The notes: generated from the letters alone by a model not told the origin. Positions 8,777 to 18,103 are shown, counted from the first letter of the stretch. The stretch: 64,000 nucleotides of DNA from Ornithinibacillus scapharcae TW25 (GCF_000190475.1 NZ_AEWH01000050.1:62001-126000), one strand, 5' to 3'. A program made the numbers and translations.

Positions 8777-9411
8777 TGACGAACTGGATAGATATTACAC
8801 AACCGTTAACGAATGATATGGCGCATTGGCCAGGAGACCAGCCATTCCTATATAACGTTTCCGCAACGAAAGAACAAACAGGTTCCGCAAATGTTGGAAA
8901 GATAACAACTAGTGTACATATGGGGACGCATGTGGATGCACCTTTTCACTTTGATAACGTTGGGCATACGATAGACCAAATCCCCATAGGGACTTATATC
9001 GGTAAGGCAAGAGTTGTCGATGTAAGTCAGTTTCATTCTGTTACACCTTCTGTTCTACAGAAGATAAATTTAGATGGGATTGAAAGGCTATTACTCAAAT
9101 CCTCCTTACCAAATAATCCTATGGTTTTCCCAGAGAACCTACCATTACTTGAACCAGATATTGCAAAATATTTAGCAGAAAAAGGTATTCGATTATTAGG
9201 CATTGATATGCCATCTGTTGATCCGATTACGAGCAAATCTTTAGATACTCATCATGCTTTGCATAAATATGGCGTTCATATTTTAGAAAACTTAATGTTG
9301 GATCATGTGAAAGTTGGGGATTATGAATTAATCGCGCTACCACTTCGAATAGTAGGTGCAGATGGAAGTCCTGTTCGTGCGGTCTTACGTCCATTGAAGG
9401 AGGATCAATAG
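8776..9411 (+). CDS. kynB: Kynurenine formamidase
   Basis: A 211-residue cyclase-family metal hydrolase that converts N-formylkynurenine to kynurenine. The zinc-binding signature H-x-G-T-H-x-D-A-P-x-H-F is complete at residues 48-59. Further family segments are [11 protein letters not shown] and [11 protein letters not shown]. The start codon overlaps the kynU stop (TAATG) and kynA begins one base after its stop, so the three enzymes are made together. Together they carry tryptophan to anthranilate. No anthranilate degradation gene is present in the window, so anthranilate may be excreted, recycled to tryptophan or degraded from another locus. Confidence 0.96.
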   Translation: MTNWIDITQPLTNDMAHWPGDQPFLYNVSATKEQTGSANVGKITTSVHMGTHVDAPFHFDNVGHTIDQIPIGTYIGKARVVDVSQFHSVTPSVLQKINLDGIERLLLKSSLPNNPMVFPENLPLLEPDIAKYLAEKGIRLLGIDMPSVDPITSKSLDTHHALHKYGVHILENLMLDHVKVGDYELIALPLRIVGADGSPVRAVLRPLKEDQ

Positions 9412-9412
9412 T

Positions 9413-10261
9413 ATGCCAGATAACCATGTAAAGGGTATCTCATCAGAATCTAATCATCCATATACCGACTTCAAGGAAAAAATGACATATGGCGACTATT
9501 TACAGCTCGAAACATTATTAGACAGTCAAAAACGACTTTCTGAACACCATGATGAAATGTTATTTATCATTATCCATCAAGTAAGTGAGCTATGGCTAAA
9601 ATTGATGATTCATGAAGTCGAAGCAGCTACAGAAGCGATTCAGAAGGGAGAATATCAAGGGGCATTCAAAATGCTTGCACGTGTATCAAAAACCCAATCA
9701 CAGATTATCCAGGCATGGGATGTTCTTTCTACCTTAACACCTGCGGAATATATGGAATTTCGTGAATTTCTGGGAAATGCGTCTGGTTTCCAATCCTATC
9801 AATATCGATTAGTAGAATTTGTCTTAGGATATAAAACACCACATATCATTAAAATTTATGAAAAAGATCCCCCATTACATGCTCGATTACAGACTGCTTT
9901 TGAAGCACCAGGGCTATATGACGTTGCTATCCAAGCTTTAGCAAAGCAGGGATTTAGCATCAGCCAATCTATCTTAGAACGGGATTTCTCAAAAAAATAC
10001 GAACAGGATCCAACAGTTGCAGATGCATGGTTAGAAGTATATCGAAATAAAGATATGTATTGGGACCTTTATCAACTAGCCGAAAAACTGGTTGATATTG
10101 AAGACTGGTTTCAACAATGGCGATTCCGACATATGAAGACAGTGGAGAGAATTATCGGTCATAAGACCGGGACAGGTGGTACTGCTGGAGTTGGCTATCT
10201 TAAGAAAGTGTTAGACCATTATTTCTTTCCAGAGTTGTGGGAGGTTCGTACTAGGTTATAA
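9413..10261 (+). CDS. kynA: Tryptophan 2,3-dioxygenase
   Basis: A 282-residue haem dioxygenase that opens the indole ring of L-tryptophan to N-formylkynurenine, the first step of the pathway encoded by this operon. The N-terminal substrate-binding region shows [11 protein letters not shown] and [20 protein letters not shown]. The haem-ligand region near the C-terminus shows [20 protein letters not shown], followed by the conserved GTAGVGYL. Length is normal for the bacterial homotetrameric enzyme. AAGGAGG precedes the ATG inside the end of kynB. It is the last gene of the operon; a weak hairpin with a T-run lies between about 10275 and 10340. Confidence 0.96.
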   Translation: MPDNHVKGISSESNHPYTDFKEKMTYGDYLQLETLLDSQKRLSEHHDEMLFIIIHQVSELWLKLMIHEVEAATEAIQKGEYQGAFKMLARVSKTQSQIIQAWDVLSTLTPAEYMEFREFLGNASGFQSYQYRLVEFVLGYKTPHIIKIYEKDPPLHARLQTAFEAPGLYDVAIQALAKQGFSISQSILERDFSKKYEQDPTVADAWLEVYRNKDMYWDLYQLAEKLVDIEDWFQQWRFRHMKTVERIIGHKTGTGGTAGVGYLKKVLDHYFFPELWEVRTRL

Positions 10262-10362
10262 CAGCAATATTAGAAAACTCGTATTCGCTCGACTATTTGC
10301 GAATAAATTAGTCTTACTTATGTTGGCGAGTGATTTTTATGCTTACTTACCTATTAAAATAA

Positions 10363-10598
10363 GAGGATGACAAAACAAAATTAGACGGAATTAAAAGCGA
10401 ACAATAACCTAATTAAGCACCGGAAATATACGGAGACTCCTGCGGGAAGAAAGGCATAGGTGAGACCCCACAGTGTGTTAGCACGAGGAGGCTCACCGCC
10501 ACCCGCGGAACGCGAAGTATATTTCCGGTGCGGTTTTTTCCACTATCAATTGTATTGTTCGTATTCTAATTAGGCTAAAATACTTTTGTCCCAGCCTC
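10363..10598. repeat. 236-bp imperfect inverted-repeat element with GC-rich core
   Basis: The outer arms run inward from GAGGATGACAAAAC on the left and from the complement of GAGGCTGGGACAAAA on the right, and can be aligned imperfectly for about 50 bp. Inside them a perfect 15-bp inverted repeat (10417-10431 and 10517-10531, GCACCGGAAATATAC) encloses a GC-rich core with further pairing (GGTGAG with CTCACC, CTGCGGG with CCCGCGG). No reading frame is present. Cores of the GGAGACTCCTGCGGG type recur between genes in many Bacillaceae, so this is probably a dispersed repeat or a non-autonomous mobile element that now also separates convergent genes. It fills the gap between kynA and the DUF5667 gene. 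Confidence 0.7.
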
Positions 10599-10605
10599 CA
10601 CTATA

Positions 10606-11789
10606 TTAATTATTTCCGTTTCCTTTACCATTTCCTTGACCATTGTTACCTGGTGCTTTATTGCCTCCATTATTCCCTTTGCCTTGATTACCTTTGTCTT
10701 CGTGTTTTTCTGCTTTATCTTGGAATTTTTCAGCCTTCTTCTCAGCTTTTTCTAATTCCTTTTTAGCCTTTTCTTCAGCTTTCTCTATTGTTTTTTCTGC
10801 TTTTTGCTGTGCTTTTTCAGCTTTTTTCCCAGCCTTACTGTTATCTTTCTTCACAACAGATTCTTTTAGCGTCTCTACTTCATTTGATGTATCTTCTTTA
10901 GATAGTTCTGACTTTTCATCTGTCACTGGTGCTTCTACAGTAAGTGTTGCCTTTTCTTCTGTTTTGCCTAGTTCAGTAGTTTCTTCTTCTACTTCTATAT
11001 TCTCAGCTACTTTACTTGCTCTCTTTTCAATCTTCTTCGCAAGTTTTGCAAATGATTTTTCAATATTTTTCATAATTGCTGCTTGCGCTTTTGGATTTTC
11101 AATTTTTGCAAGAACAGCAGAAAGAGCAGTAATATTGTTTGCTAGTTTAATTTTCACCTGAGCAACATCTTCGTTAGATTCTTCTTCCTCTATTTCCGTC
11201 ACTTCTTCTGTTACTTCGGTAGACTCTTCAACAGTTTCTTCTTGCCCTGTTTCTGTTCCTTCTTCCGTTTCCGTTCCTGTCTCCTCAGACTTTTCTCCAT
11301 CCGTGTCAGCTTCTAGTTTACCTTCCGCTTCCTCTTGATATTCTAGTGCCGTACGAATCAGTTCACCAGCTTCTTCATATTTCTCTTGCTGTATCAGTGA
11401 ATTTGCTTCTGCTATACGTTCAGCAGCAAATTCAGCTAATAATTGACTTTTTTCAAAGTCATTAAATGTTAAGGATAATTTAATTTTTCTTGCATTAGTT
11501 CTACAAAATAAAAGAAGTTCCCAGGAATTAGTCCAGCTTCTACTTCTGCTTCATCCTCGACAGTTACCGTTTCTTCCTCTGTGACAACCTCATCTTCCGC
11601 AACCACTTCTTCCTCTGGGATAACTTCTTCTGCAGAATCTTCTTTCGTTGCCAGTTCCTCCTGAGTTTCTGTGATGATTAAATCTTCTCCACTATCCTCA
11701 GCAAGGGCAGTCGTTGCACCTGTTGTAATAACGACAGATGCTAATACAGTACTCGTAATGATGCTTGTCAACCTTTGTGAAATTCTCAA
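10606..11789 (-). pseudogene. Secreted DUF5667-type protein, frame broken at a poly-A run
   Basis: The first part (from 11789) encodes a Sec signal peptide ending in TTALA, an acidic Glu-rich linker and AGLIPGNFFYFVELMQEK, the usual start of DUF5667. It then runs into a stop at 11469. Shifting by one base at the five-A run near 11488 restores IKLSLTFNDFEKSQLL and an open frame of about 290 further codons to 10606: the rest of the domain, KIENPKAQA, an Ala/Lys/Glu-rich coiled coil and a Gly/Asn-rich tail. With one extra A the protein would be about 394 residues. Either a true single-base loss or a base-calling error explains it. Function is unknown; a surface or secreted location is likely. 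Confidence 0.75.
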
Positions 11790-11896
11790 TTGTTTTTCCT
11801 CCCCATTTTCTAATAAATGATTTCATTAAGAAATTTCGCAGTTAAGGACAAGTTTATGTCTCTTTTTGTAAAAAAAATAAAGATAATACTCTCAAA

Positions 11897-11926
11897 ATAA
11901 AAAAGCTCCTTAAATATAGGAGCTTT
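11897..11926 (-). terminator. Rho-independent terminator
   Basis: AAAGCTCCT and AGGAGCTTT pair around a 7-nt loop, with a T-run on the minus strand. It serves the gene ending at 11931. Confidence 0.8.
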
Positions 11927-11930
11927 ACCA

Positions 11931-12605
11931 TTAATTATCCTCTAAAATACGGAATACAACTTTATATTTTTCTTCATCAAAGAGATCGGTAATATGGACC
12001 TTCTTTCCATGTCCAAAAGTAACTTCTGTATCGGTCATTGCAATGACCATTGCTTTCGTATTCATTTCAACATCAAAAAAGACGTCACCGACTATCGGTT
12101 TAACTACATCGTCATCACTATCAGATAGATAAGTAATGGATTCGTCCTGGAGTTGTTGTTCCTCTGGGACAAGACTCTTATCATAATAAGCAATTTCTTG
12201 ACTCGCATCTTTTCTCCCTGGAACAAGAACGACATACTCATGGTGCTTTACTCCGTTATCACGTGTCGTAATGACGCCCATCTCTTCCACACTAGATACT
12301 TTTTCAATTGAATTAAGGGAATAGTGATCTAGAAAATCAGGAGCAGGTTTTGTAATTAAGATATAGTCACCAGGGTTAGGTTTCGTATTTTCATCAATCG
12401 TGTAGCGCTTCCCATAAAAAATAAAGGTATCATTATGCTGAGGTTTATAAAACGTTATCTCATTAGCACTTGTTAAGACCTGTTTCATATCCTTTAAACG
12501 ATAGAGATGGATAGATTTTTTGAACATTGGTTTCACCGTATAAACCTTATGTAGCTCATTTTGGTAGAAAACAAATTGACCCTTCCGTACTTGAAAAAGC
12601 TTCAC
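11931..12605 (-). CDS. Conserved hypothetical protein, beta-rich
   Basis: A 224-residue soluble protein that I do not recognise. The GTG at 12605 is chosen as start because a perfect AGGAGG lies 7 nt upstream; the longer frame has no such signal. The sequence reads as short beta strands and turns, with two similar passages: VRKGQFVFYQNELHKVYTV near the N-terminus and FIFYGKRYTIDENTKPNPGDYI near residue 85. This suggests repeated small barrel-like units, followed by an acidic loop (SDSDDD) and a final FGHGKKVHITDLFDEE segment. There is no signal peptide or membrane helix. It stands alone between terminators and a C45 hydrolase gene, so context does not indicate a role. Confidence 0.75.
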   Translation of the reverse strand: MKLFQVRKGQFVFYQNELHKVYTVKPMFKKSIHLYRLKDMKQVLTSANEITFYKPQHNDTFIFYGKRYTIDENTKPNPGDYILITKPAPDFLDHYSLNSIEKVSSVEEMGVITTRDNGVKHHEYVVLVPGRKDASQEIAYYDKSLVPEEQQLQDESITYLSDSDDDVVKPIVGDVFFDVEMNTKAMVIAMTDTEVTFGHGKKVHITDLFDEEKYKVVFRILEDN

Positions 12606-12731
12606 CGAAATGCCTCCTAGGAAATTAATAATGATCAGATCAATGGTTGGAACATATACATCCCGTTCCACTTATTTAAGATTGTTAATTATATCATCTG
12701 TAACATCGGAGAAAAATAAACAAGTTTATTT

Positions 12732-13784
12732 TCACCGTACATTCTTATCCATATGCACAAAGGGTAAGTCTGTATTTACGTTTCCTAATATTCGTTTCAA
12801 TTGAAGATTCTCTCCAGCTAACCACTTACTAAAATCAACTATCACTGGGTCACGATCTCCACCAAGAGCAAACCAAGCTTTTAACTCTTTTGGAAAATAA
12901 CCCGAAGTGTGTATCGTACCTGCCCAATTTTTATATTGATCAGAGAACACACCCTTATCCGAGTCATTCATCATACGGAACGCTTGATAAGCATCTGTTA
13001 CATGGTGCTTCTGTTTTTCAATAGCCTCCATTCGTTTAAAGGAGTCATCTAAATGATAGCGATTCTCGTCTTTTAGCACTTCAAAATGGTTCGTACATAC
13101 ATTAGACTGTCTCACATGTGTTCCTCGAGGGGTGGCCTCTACAATATATGTCTCACCAGACTGATCTAAAACAATATAACTAAACGAATGACGATGTGGG
13201 ACTTCTTGGAGCATTTGTACTGCTTCATCAACATTAGCGCAGTTTTCCAAAACCATTCTTCCAATCATATTACATATAAAGCCATCACCAGGTTTCTTCC
13301 GATGCATAAAGTTATACCCCATCGCAAGTCCCTTTTCATTCATCCCATCCATCCTACCAGTTATCCGCTGGGAAGGGCCCACAACCGCATAACCTTGATC
13401 GGTTGGTGCAAATAGTGTAAATCGACCTTCATATGTTTTGGGATGATAATCATAATTTCGGATCATATATTCAGAATCGGTGAAAATAGAACAACCACTT
13501 CGCATATAATGAAGACGATATCCACCAAACTCCTGTAAAACCTCTTGCATCTCCCATTTTAGAGCATCTTGTAGACCTAGCAGTTCTTCCCATATTGCAG
13601 GCGCGAATGGGAGTATTGCATGTTTTACTTCTTGCTCTTCAATATAAAAATGCGGTCTCCTTATTTTCCAAATACGCTTACGGTTTTCGATAGTAAGAGA
13701 ATCACGTAGCATTTCTCCTTGCATAAAACCAAATTCATAATGGGAACCACGAAATTGAATTACGTCACTATAAATTTCTTTCAT
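12732..13784 (-). CDS. C45-family autoproteolytic acyltransferase/hydrolase
   Basis: A 350-residue Ntn-hydrolase of the acyl-CoA:6-aminopenicillanate acyltransferase type. The likely nucleophile, exposed by self-cleavage, is Cys98 in MRSGCSIF, followed by the family's YMIRNYDYHP segment. Later segments include GRMDGMNEKGLAMGYNF and YIVLDQSGETYIVEATP. These enzymes hydrolyse or transfer acyl groups on amide bonds; the physiological substrate in Bacillaceae is unknown. The ATG at 13784 is preferred to the one at 13793, which abuts the AAGGA ribosome binding site. There is no signal peptide. It is a single-gene unit next to yfmR. Confidence 0.85.
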   Translation of the reverse strand: MKEIYSDVIQFRGSHYEFGFMQGEMLRDSLTIENRKRIWKIRRPHFYIEEQEVKHAILPFAPAIWEELLGLQDALKWEMQEVLQEFGGYRLHYMRSGCSIFTDSEYMIRNYDYHPKTYEGRFTLFAPTDQGYAVVGPSQRITGRMDGMNEKGLAMGYNFMHRKKPGDGFICNMIGRMVLENCANVDEAVQMLQEVPHRHSFSYIVLDQSGETYIVEATPRGTHVRQSNVCTNHFEVLKDENRYHLDDSFKRMEAIEKQKHHVTDAYQAFRMMNDSDKGVFSDQYKNWAGTIHTSGYFPKELKAWFALGGDRDPVIVDFSKWLAGENLQLKRILGNVNTDLPFVHMDKNVR

Positions 13785-13810
13785 TTTTCTCATTCCTTCA
13801 TATCGAAGTA

Positions 13811-13847
13811 AAAGGACAGAATCACAATACTGATTCTATCCTTTTTT
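13811..13847 (-). terminator. Rho-independent terminator of yfmR
   Basis: GGATAGAATCA and TGATTCTGTCC pair across a 6-nt loop and are followed by CTTTT on the minus strand. Confidence 0.7.
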
Positions 13848-13857
13848 AGCTTTTGTC

Positions 13858-15732
13858 TTATTTACTTTCCAATTCCTCCACTAATATAGAAAGCTCTTCC
13901 CAACGTTCCATCTTGGCTTCTAGTACAGCCTCGACTCTTTGTTGTTCGGCAAATAACTTTTGTACCTTTTCTGAATCACTTCCCGCTTCAACTATACCAG
14001 TCTCAAGCTCTGAAATTTTCCCTTCTAATGCCGCTATTTCATCCTCAATTGAATCCCATTCCTTCTGTTCCATGTAGGAGAGCTTCTTTTTTTGCTTTGG
14101 CTTCGGATGTATTTCTATTTGCTTTTGAATTTTCTTTTCAGTAGGTTGATGTGCCTCTTTATATTCACTATAATTCCCGAAGAATGGAGATATTTTTCCA
14201 TTTCCTTCAAAGACTAGTAATTTCTCTACTACCCTATCTAGAAAATAACGATCATGAGATACCGTTATTACGACACCAGGGAAATTGTCCAAATACTCTT
14301 CTAGAACACCTAATGTTTGTGTATCCAAGTCATTTGTTGGTTCATCCAGGAATAAAACGTTTGGCTCTTCCATTAAAATTTTCAATAGATAAAGTCGTCG
14401 ACGCTCACCACCTGAAAGCTTACGAATATAATTGTATTGCTCATAGCGTGGGAATAAGAACCGCTCTAGCATTTGTTCTGCGGTAATGACATCCCCTTCT
14501 ATTGTATGGATTACTTCAGCTACCTCTTTAATGTAATCCACTACACGCATATCCCCATCTAATTCCTCATCACCTTGCGTATAATAGCCTATCTTCACTG
14601 TTTCCCCAACAATCACTTCTCCACAATCCGGTAAAATTCGTTTAGCCATAATATTCAACAAGGTGGTTTTTCCTGAACCATTTGGTCCAATAATTCCAAT
14701 TCTATCTCCTGGAATGATTAGCTGACTAAAATCCTGAATCAATTTGCGCTCTTCAAATGATTGATGAATTCCTTGGATTTCAATTACTTTTTTGCCAAGT
14801 CTTGTAGAGCCAATTTGGAACTCTACGTTTTTATTGTCCGTATGGAAGGTCTTTTCCTTCATTTCATGTACTCGGTCTATTCTTGCTTTTTGTTTCGTAG
14901 TTCTAGCTTTTACACCAGCTCTTAACCAAGCCAATTCCCTTTTTAACGTATTGGCGTGTTTCTGCTGATTACTCCGTTCCAATTCTTCGCGCTCGGCCTT
15001 TTTCTCTAGGAACACTTCATAATTGCCTTCATAGACATATAGATTTCCTTTATCAAGTTCAAAAATTTTATTCGTTACACGATTTAAGAAATAACGGTCA
15101 TGCGTAACGAGTAATAGAGCACCTTTAAAACTTTGTAAATACTTTTCTAGCCACTCTACAGTCTCGTTATCTAGATGGTTAGTTGGTTCATCTAAGATAA
15201 GCAAGTCAGCAGGTTGTATAAGGGCTTTAGCTATAGCAATTCTTTTTCGTTGACCACCGGATAGTTCGGTAATTTTTTGATTAAAATTGGTAATACCTAG
15301 CTTTGTTAAGATTGTCTTAGCAGCAGTATTAGCTTCCCAAGCCTCATGTTCATCCATCTTCTGTTGAACTTTCATTAAGGCTTCTTGAATTTTAGTATTT
15401 TCTGGTTCTTGCTCTAATTTCTGAAGCGTGCTCTCATATTCACGCATTACCTTCATAATTACTGCGTCACCATAATATATCTGTTCAATAACAGATAGCT
15501 GTGGATTTAATTCAGCCTCTTGTGCTAAGTACTCTATACGATAATCCTTCGGGGCTTGAATATTTCCAGATTCTGGTGAATCGATTCCTGCAATTACCTT
15601 CAAAAAACTCGATTTCCCTGTCCCATTTACACCAATTAAACCGATTCTATCGTTCTCGGTAATGGTACAAGTTAGTTCCTTAAACAGAATCTTCTCGCCA
15701 TATGATTTATATAAATTTTCGACTGTTAGCAT
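13858..15732 (-). CDS. yfmR: ABC-F translation factor (YfmR/Uup-like)
   Basis: A 624-residue soluble protein with two ABC ATPase domains in tandem and no membrane segments. Domain 1 has Walker A GVNGTGKSS, signature LSGGQRKR and Walker B LLILDEPTNHLD. The linker holds WLRAGVKARTTKQKARIDR, typical of the Uup/YfmR branch. Domain 2 has GPNGSGKTT, LSGGERRR and LFLDEPTNDLD. A C-terminal coiled coil (about 545-624) is the Uup-type RNA/ribosome-binding extension. ABC-F proteins bind the ribosomal E site and relieve stalled translation; YfmR of Bacillus subtilis acts on hard-to-translate sequences alongside EF-P. A 59-residue membrane protein gene lies 31 nt upstream. Other ABC-F paralogues (YdiF, YkpA) lack this linker and tail combination. 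Confidence 0.9.
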   Translation of the reverse strand: MLTVENLYKSYGEKILFKELTCTITENDRIGLIGVNGTGKSSFLKVIAGIDSPESGNIQAPKDYRIEYLAQEAELNPQLSVIEQIYYGDAVIMKVMREYESTLQKLEQEPENTKIQEALMKVQQKMDEHEAWEANTAAKTILTKLGITNFNQKITELSGGQRKRIAIAKALIQPADLLILDEPTNHLDNETVEWLEKYLQSFKGALLLVTHDRYFLNRVTNKIFELDKGNLYVYEGNYEVFLEKKAEREELERSNQQKHANTLKRELAWLRAGVKARTTKQKARIDRVHEMKEKTFHTDNKNVEFQIGSTRLGKKVIEIQGIHQSFEERKLIQDFSQLIIPGDRIGIIGPNGSGKTTLLNIMAKRILPDCGEVIVGETVKIGYYTQGDEELDGDMRVVDYIKEVAEVIHTIEGDVITAEQMLERFLFPRYEQYNYIRKLSGGERRRLYLLKILMEEPNVLFLDEPTNDLDTQTLGVLEEYLDNFPGVVITVSHDRYFLDRVVEKLLVFEGNGKISPFFGNYSEYKEAHQPTEKKIQKQIEIHPKPKQKKKLSYMEQKEWDSIEDEIAALEGKISELETGIVEAGSDSEKVQKLFAEQQRVEAVLEAKMERWEELSILVEELESK

Positions 15733-15763
15733 GACACATTGACCTTTCCTTAAAACACCGAAT

Positions 15764-15943
15764 TTAGTTTGATTCTTTTCTACTTTGAATGAATTGCTTT
15801 ACGAATAAAACAATTAATAGTAATAACCACGATGTTACTAGATAAAAGATGAAACGACTCATTTGATTCATATCGGAATAGAAGAATAGCATTCCTATCC
15901 AAATTACTGCAATGATTAATATTTGATAAAGCCACGGTTTCAT
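15764..15943 (-). CDS. Small two-helix membrane protein (59 aa)
   Basis: A short gene that a length cut-off of 60 residues would miss. It starts MKPWLYQILIIAVIWIG and has two hydrophobic segments (about residues 5-22 and 30-50), a short polar loop FYSDMNQMSR, and a basic C-terminus (QSRKESN). A near-perfect GGAGGAATTGAA ribosome binding site precedes the ATG, which is strong evidence that it is translated. It lies directly upstream of yfmR on the same strand with a 20-nt intergenic gap to the next signal, so the two may share a transcript. No family is recognised; both ends of the protein would be on the same side of the membrane. Confidence 0.7.
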   Translation of the reverse strand: MKPWLYQILIIAVIWIGMLFFYSDMNQMSRFIFYLVTSWLLLLIVLFVKQFIQSRKESN

Positions 15944-16113
15944 TTCAATTCCTCCTGTAAATCATTCCAATTATAGTTTACATGACTGTCGTGTATTTTA
16001 CCATTTGTTCGCTATTTGAGTGGATGCTCGAACATTTCTTTTTTACAGGTAGTAATTATCCATGTGTTAACGTATATACTAATAGGTAAGTACTTAAGTT
16101 GGGGGAATTAAAT

Positions 16114-17106
16114 ATGCCATTACAGAAAGGGAAGAATAACTGTATTACAGATGTAGCTGAGGTTCAAGTAGGCCATCATACTATATACCAGAAATTGGAT
16201 GAGGAAGATACGATTTGTACTGGCGTAACAGCCATTCTTCCACATCCTCGGAATCTCTTCTATGAAAAAGTACGTGCAGCATGTCATGTTTTCAATGGCT
16301 TTGGAAAAACAGCAGGACTAATTCAAATCGAAGAATTGGGTTTGCTCGAATCTCCAATTATGCTAACCAACACGTTAAGTGTTGGACCGGTTATGGAGGG
16401 CACCATTCGCTATATGCTTGAGAAGAATAAAGAAATTGGTGCTTCTGCAGGAACATTAAATGTAGTGGTCGGAGAATGCAATGATAGCTACTTAAATTCT
16501 ATGAGGTTACAGGCAGTTCGACCGGAACACGCTATCAAAGCAATTGAAAATGCGAGTAATAGTAAGGTAGAACAAGGAGCAGTTGGAGCTGGAAAAGGAA
16601 TGATTTGCTTCGGCTATAAAGGCGGTATTGGAACTGCATCTCGAGTGGTCACTGCATCAAATGAAAAATATACAGTGGGTTGCTTGGTATTAAGTAACTT
16701 CGGTAATAGTGAAGATGCCTTATTTGCTAATTTTCCTGTCAAAAAGAAAAATCCAAACAGTACAGATGGGTCCATTATGATTATAATCGCTACGGATGCC
16801 CCACTATATGATCGCCAGTTAAAACGATTAGCAAGAAGAACTGCGGCGGGTCTAGGGCGTGTAGGAAGTCATATGGATAATGGAAGTGGGGATATTGCGA
16901 TAGCTTTTACGACTGCAAATACATATCAACACAATATCAATGGTCATCTTGAATCTATTACGTATTTAAGGGATGACGATAAAGCAATGAGTCAACTATT
17001 TCAGGCAGTAGTTGAAGCTACTGAAGAAGCGATTATTAATTCGTTAAAGTATGCTGAAACAACGGTTGGGAAAAATGGACGTACGATTGAAAAAGCGCCT
17101 CTTTAA
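16114..17106 (+). CDS. P1-family (S58) aminopeptidase, DmpA/L-aminopeptidase-D-esterase type
   Basis: A 330-residue member of the DmpA Ntn-hydrolase family, which self-cleaves to create an N-terminal Ser nucleophile. The expected cleavage site is at TDGS (Ser220), followed by IMIIIATDAPL and RRTAAGLGRVGSHMDNGSGD. Upstream are VGAGKGMICFGYKGGIGTASR and LSNFG, both typical of the family. Members remove N-terminal D- or L-residues or beta-amino acids from peptides, or hydrolyse cyclic amides, so the substrate is open. GGGGG lies 8 nt before the ATG at 16114; an in-frame TTG 15 nt earlier has no signal. The gene is monocistronic. Confidence 0.9.
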   Translation: MPLQKGKNNCITDVAEVQVGHHTIYQKLDEEDTICTGVTAILPHPRNLFYEKVRAACHVFNGFGKTAGLIQIEELGLLESPIMLTNTLSVGPVMEGTIRYMLEKNKEIGASAGTLNVVVGECNDSYLNSMRLQAVRPEHAIKAIENASNSKVEQGAVGAGKGMICFGYKGGIGTASRVVTASNEKYTVGCLVLSNFGNSEDALFANFPVKKKNPNSTDGSIMIIIATDAPLYDRQLKRLARRTAAGLGRVGSHMDNGSGDIAIAFTTANTYQHNINGHLESITYLRDDDKAMSQLFQAVVEATEEAIINSLKYAETTVGKNGRTIEKAPL

Positions 17107-17130
17107 ACAATTATTTGAACGGCTATATAT

Positions 17131-17166
17131 AAAAAACAAGCGGAGTTCAAACTACCGCTTGTTTTT
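17131..17166. terminator. Bidirectional terminator between convergent genes
   Basis: AAAACAAGCGG and CCGCTTGTTTTT pair across a short loop, with A/T runs on both sides; it lies between the P1 peptidase and the pseudouridine synthase genes. Confidence 0.85.
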
Positions 17167-17192
17167 GTATGTTATCTATCCAATATACTTTT

Positions 17193-18092
17193 CTATCTAG
17201 ATTTCGTTAAAAATTGCTTTGGTACGTCTGCTTTAAATAGCATTAGCTTTCCACTTACCGGATGGGTAAATGATAATGTTTTTGCGTGTAAACCAAGTCG
17301 ACCAATAACATTTGTTTTGGCACCATACTTTTTATCTCCTACAACAGGATGACCCATATCACTCAAATGAACACGAATCTGATTCTTTCGTCCTGTCTCT
17401 AATTGCGCTTCGACTAATGAAAATTCTTCATTCGACTGAACGAGTCGATAATGCGTAATCGCAAGTTGACCACCTTTATCCTGAACGGAGTACATTTTAT
17501 GTGTGGAGCTTTCTTTTAAATACGTTTTAATTGTACCTTCTGCTTGCTTCATCCTACCTTCCACCAAGGCAATATATGTACGTTCCTTTACAATCTTTTT
17601 CCAATTGTCTTGTAGTTGTCTCTTTATCTTCTCGCTTTTCGCGAACATCATGACACCAGATGTTTCTTTATCAAGACGGTGAACAACAAATACTCTATTC
17701 ATTGGATTTTCCAGTTTTACATGATTCATTAATTGATGTAATGCTGTTCTTTTCTTTTCCTTCTCTGTCGCAATGGATAATAGTCCTGCATCTTTATTAA
17801 TGACGATAATGGAATCATCTTCATAGAGAATATTCATCCCTATTAATACACTTTCTTTTACTGCCACCTTATTCTTTAATACACTTACGACTTGACCTGG
17901 TACTAGCGGATAATTGTGCTTCGTTTCAATATGATCATCCACTTTTACCTGACCACGGGTAAGAATCGATTTTACTGAATTTCTACTTCGACCTGACATC
18001 TGCTGTAGTAAAAATGGTAATAACTCTGTTGACTCGTTCACCTCAAAAAGTAACAATCCATTGCGTGATGATTGGTTTCCTCGCTTTTGCAT
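17193..18092 (-). CDS. RluA-family RNA pseudouridine synthase
   Basis: A 299-residue protein with an N-terminal S4 RNA-binding domain (about 24-75, SRNSVKSILTRGQVKVD) and a catalytic RluA domain. The catalytic Asp141 is in VVHRLDKETSG. Further landmarks are YEDDSIIVINKDAGLLS, TGRKNQIRVHLSDMGHPVVGD and LGLHAKTLSFTHP. It converts uridines in rRNA or tRNA to pseudouridine. Bacillus has several paralogues of this size (for example YhcT, YjbO, YlyB) and the target uridine cannot be assigned from the sequence. The next gene upstream, 11 nt away, encodes a small DNA-binding-like protein that may be co-transcribed. Confidence 0.93.
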   Translation of the reverse strand: MQKRGNQSSRNGLLLFEVNESTELLPFLLQQMSGRSRNSVKSILTRGQVKVDDHIETKHNYPLVPGQVVSVLKNKVAVKESVLIGMNILYEDDSIIVINKDAGLLSIATEKEKKRTALHQLMNHVKLENPMNRVFVVHRLDKETSGVMMFAKSEKIKRQLQDNWKKIVKERTYIALVEGRMKQAEGTIKTYLKESSTHKMYSVQDKGGQLAITHYRLVQSNEEFSLVEAQLETGRKNQIRVHLSDMGHPVVGDKKYGAKTNVIGRLGLHAKTLSFTHPVSGKLMLFKADVPKQFLTKSR

Positions 18093-18103
18093 AGTTATTT
18101 CTC

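Noticed and set aside
10694-11161. Long plus-strand open frame rich in Ser and Phe opposite the DUF5667 gene
   Set aside because: It is the antisense shadow of a Glu/Lys/Ala-rich coding region; no ribosome binding site and a composition with no protein-like pattern.
11469-11500. Programmed frameshift in the DUF5667 gene
   Set aside because: The sequence around the five-A run does not form a tandem slippery heptamer, and no stem-loop or internal ribosome binding site is evident; a mutation or sequencing error is simpler.
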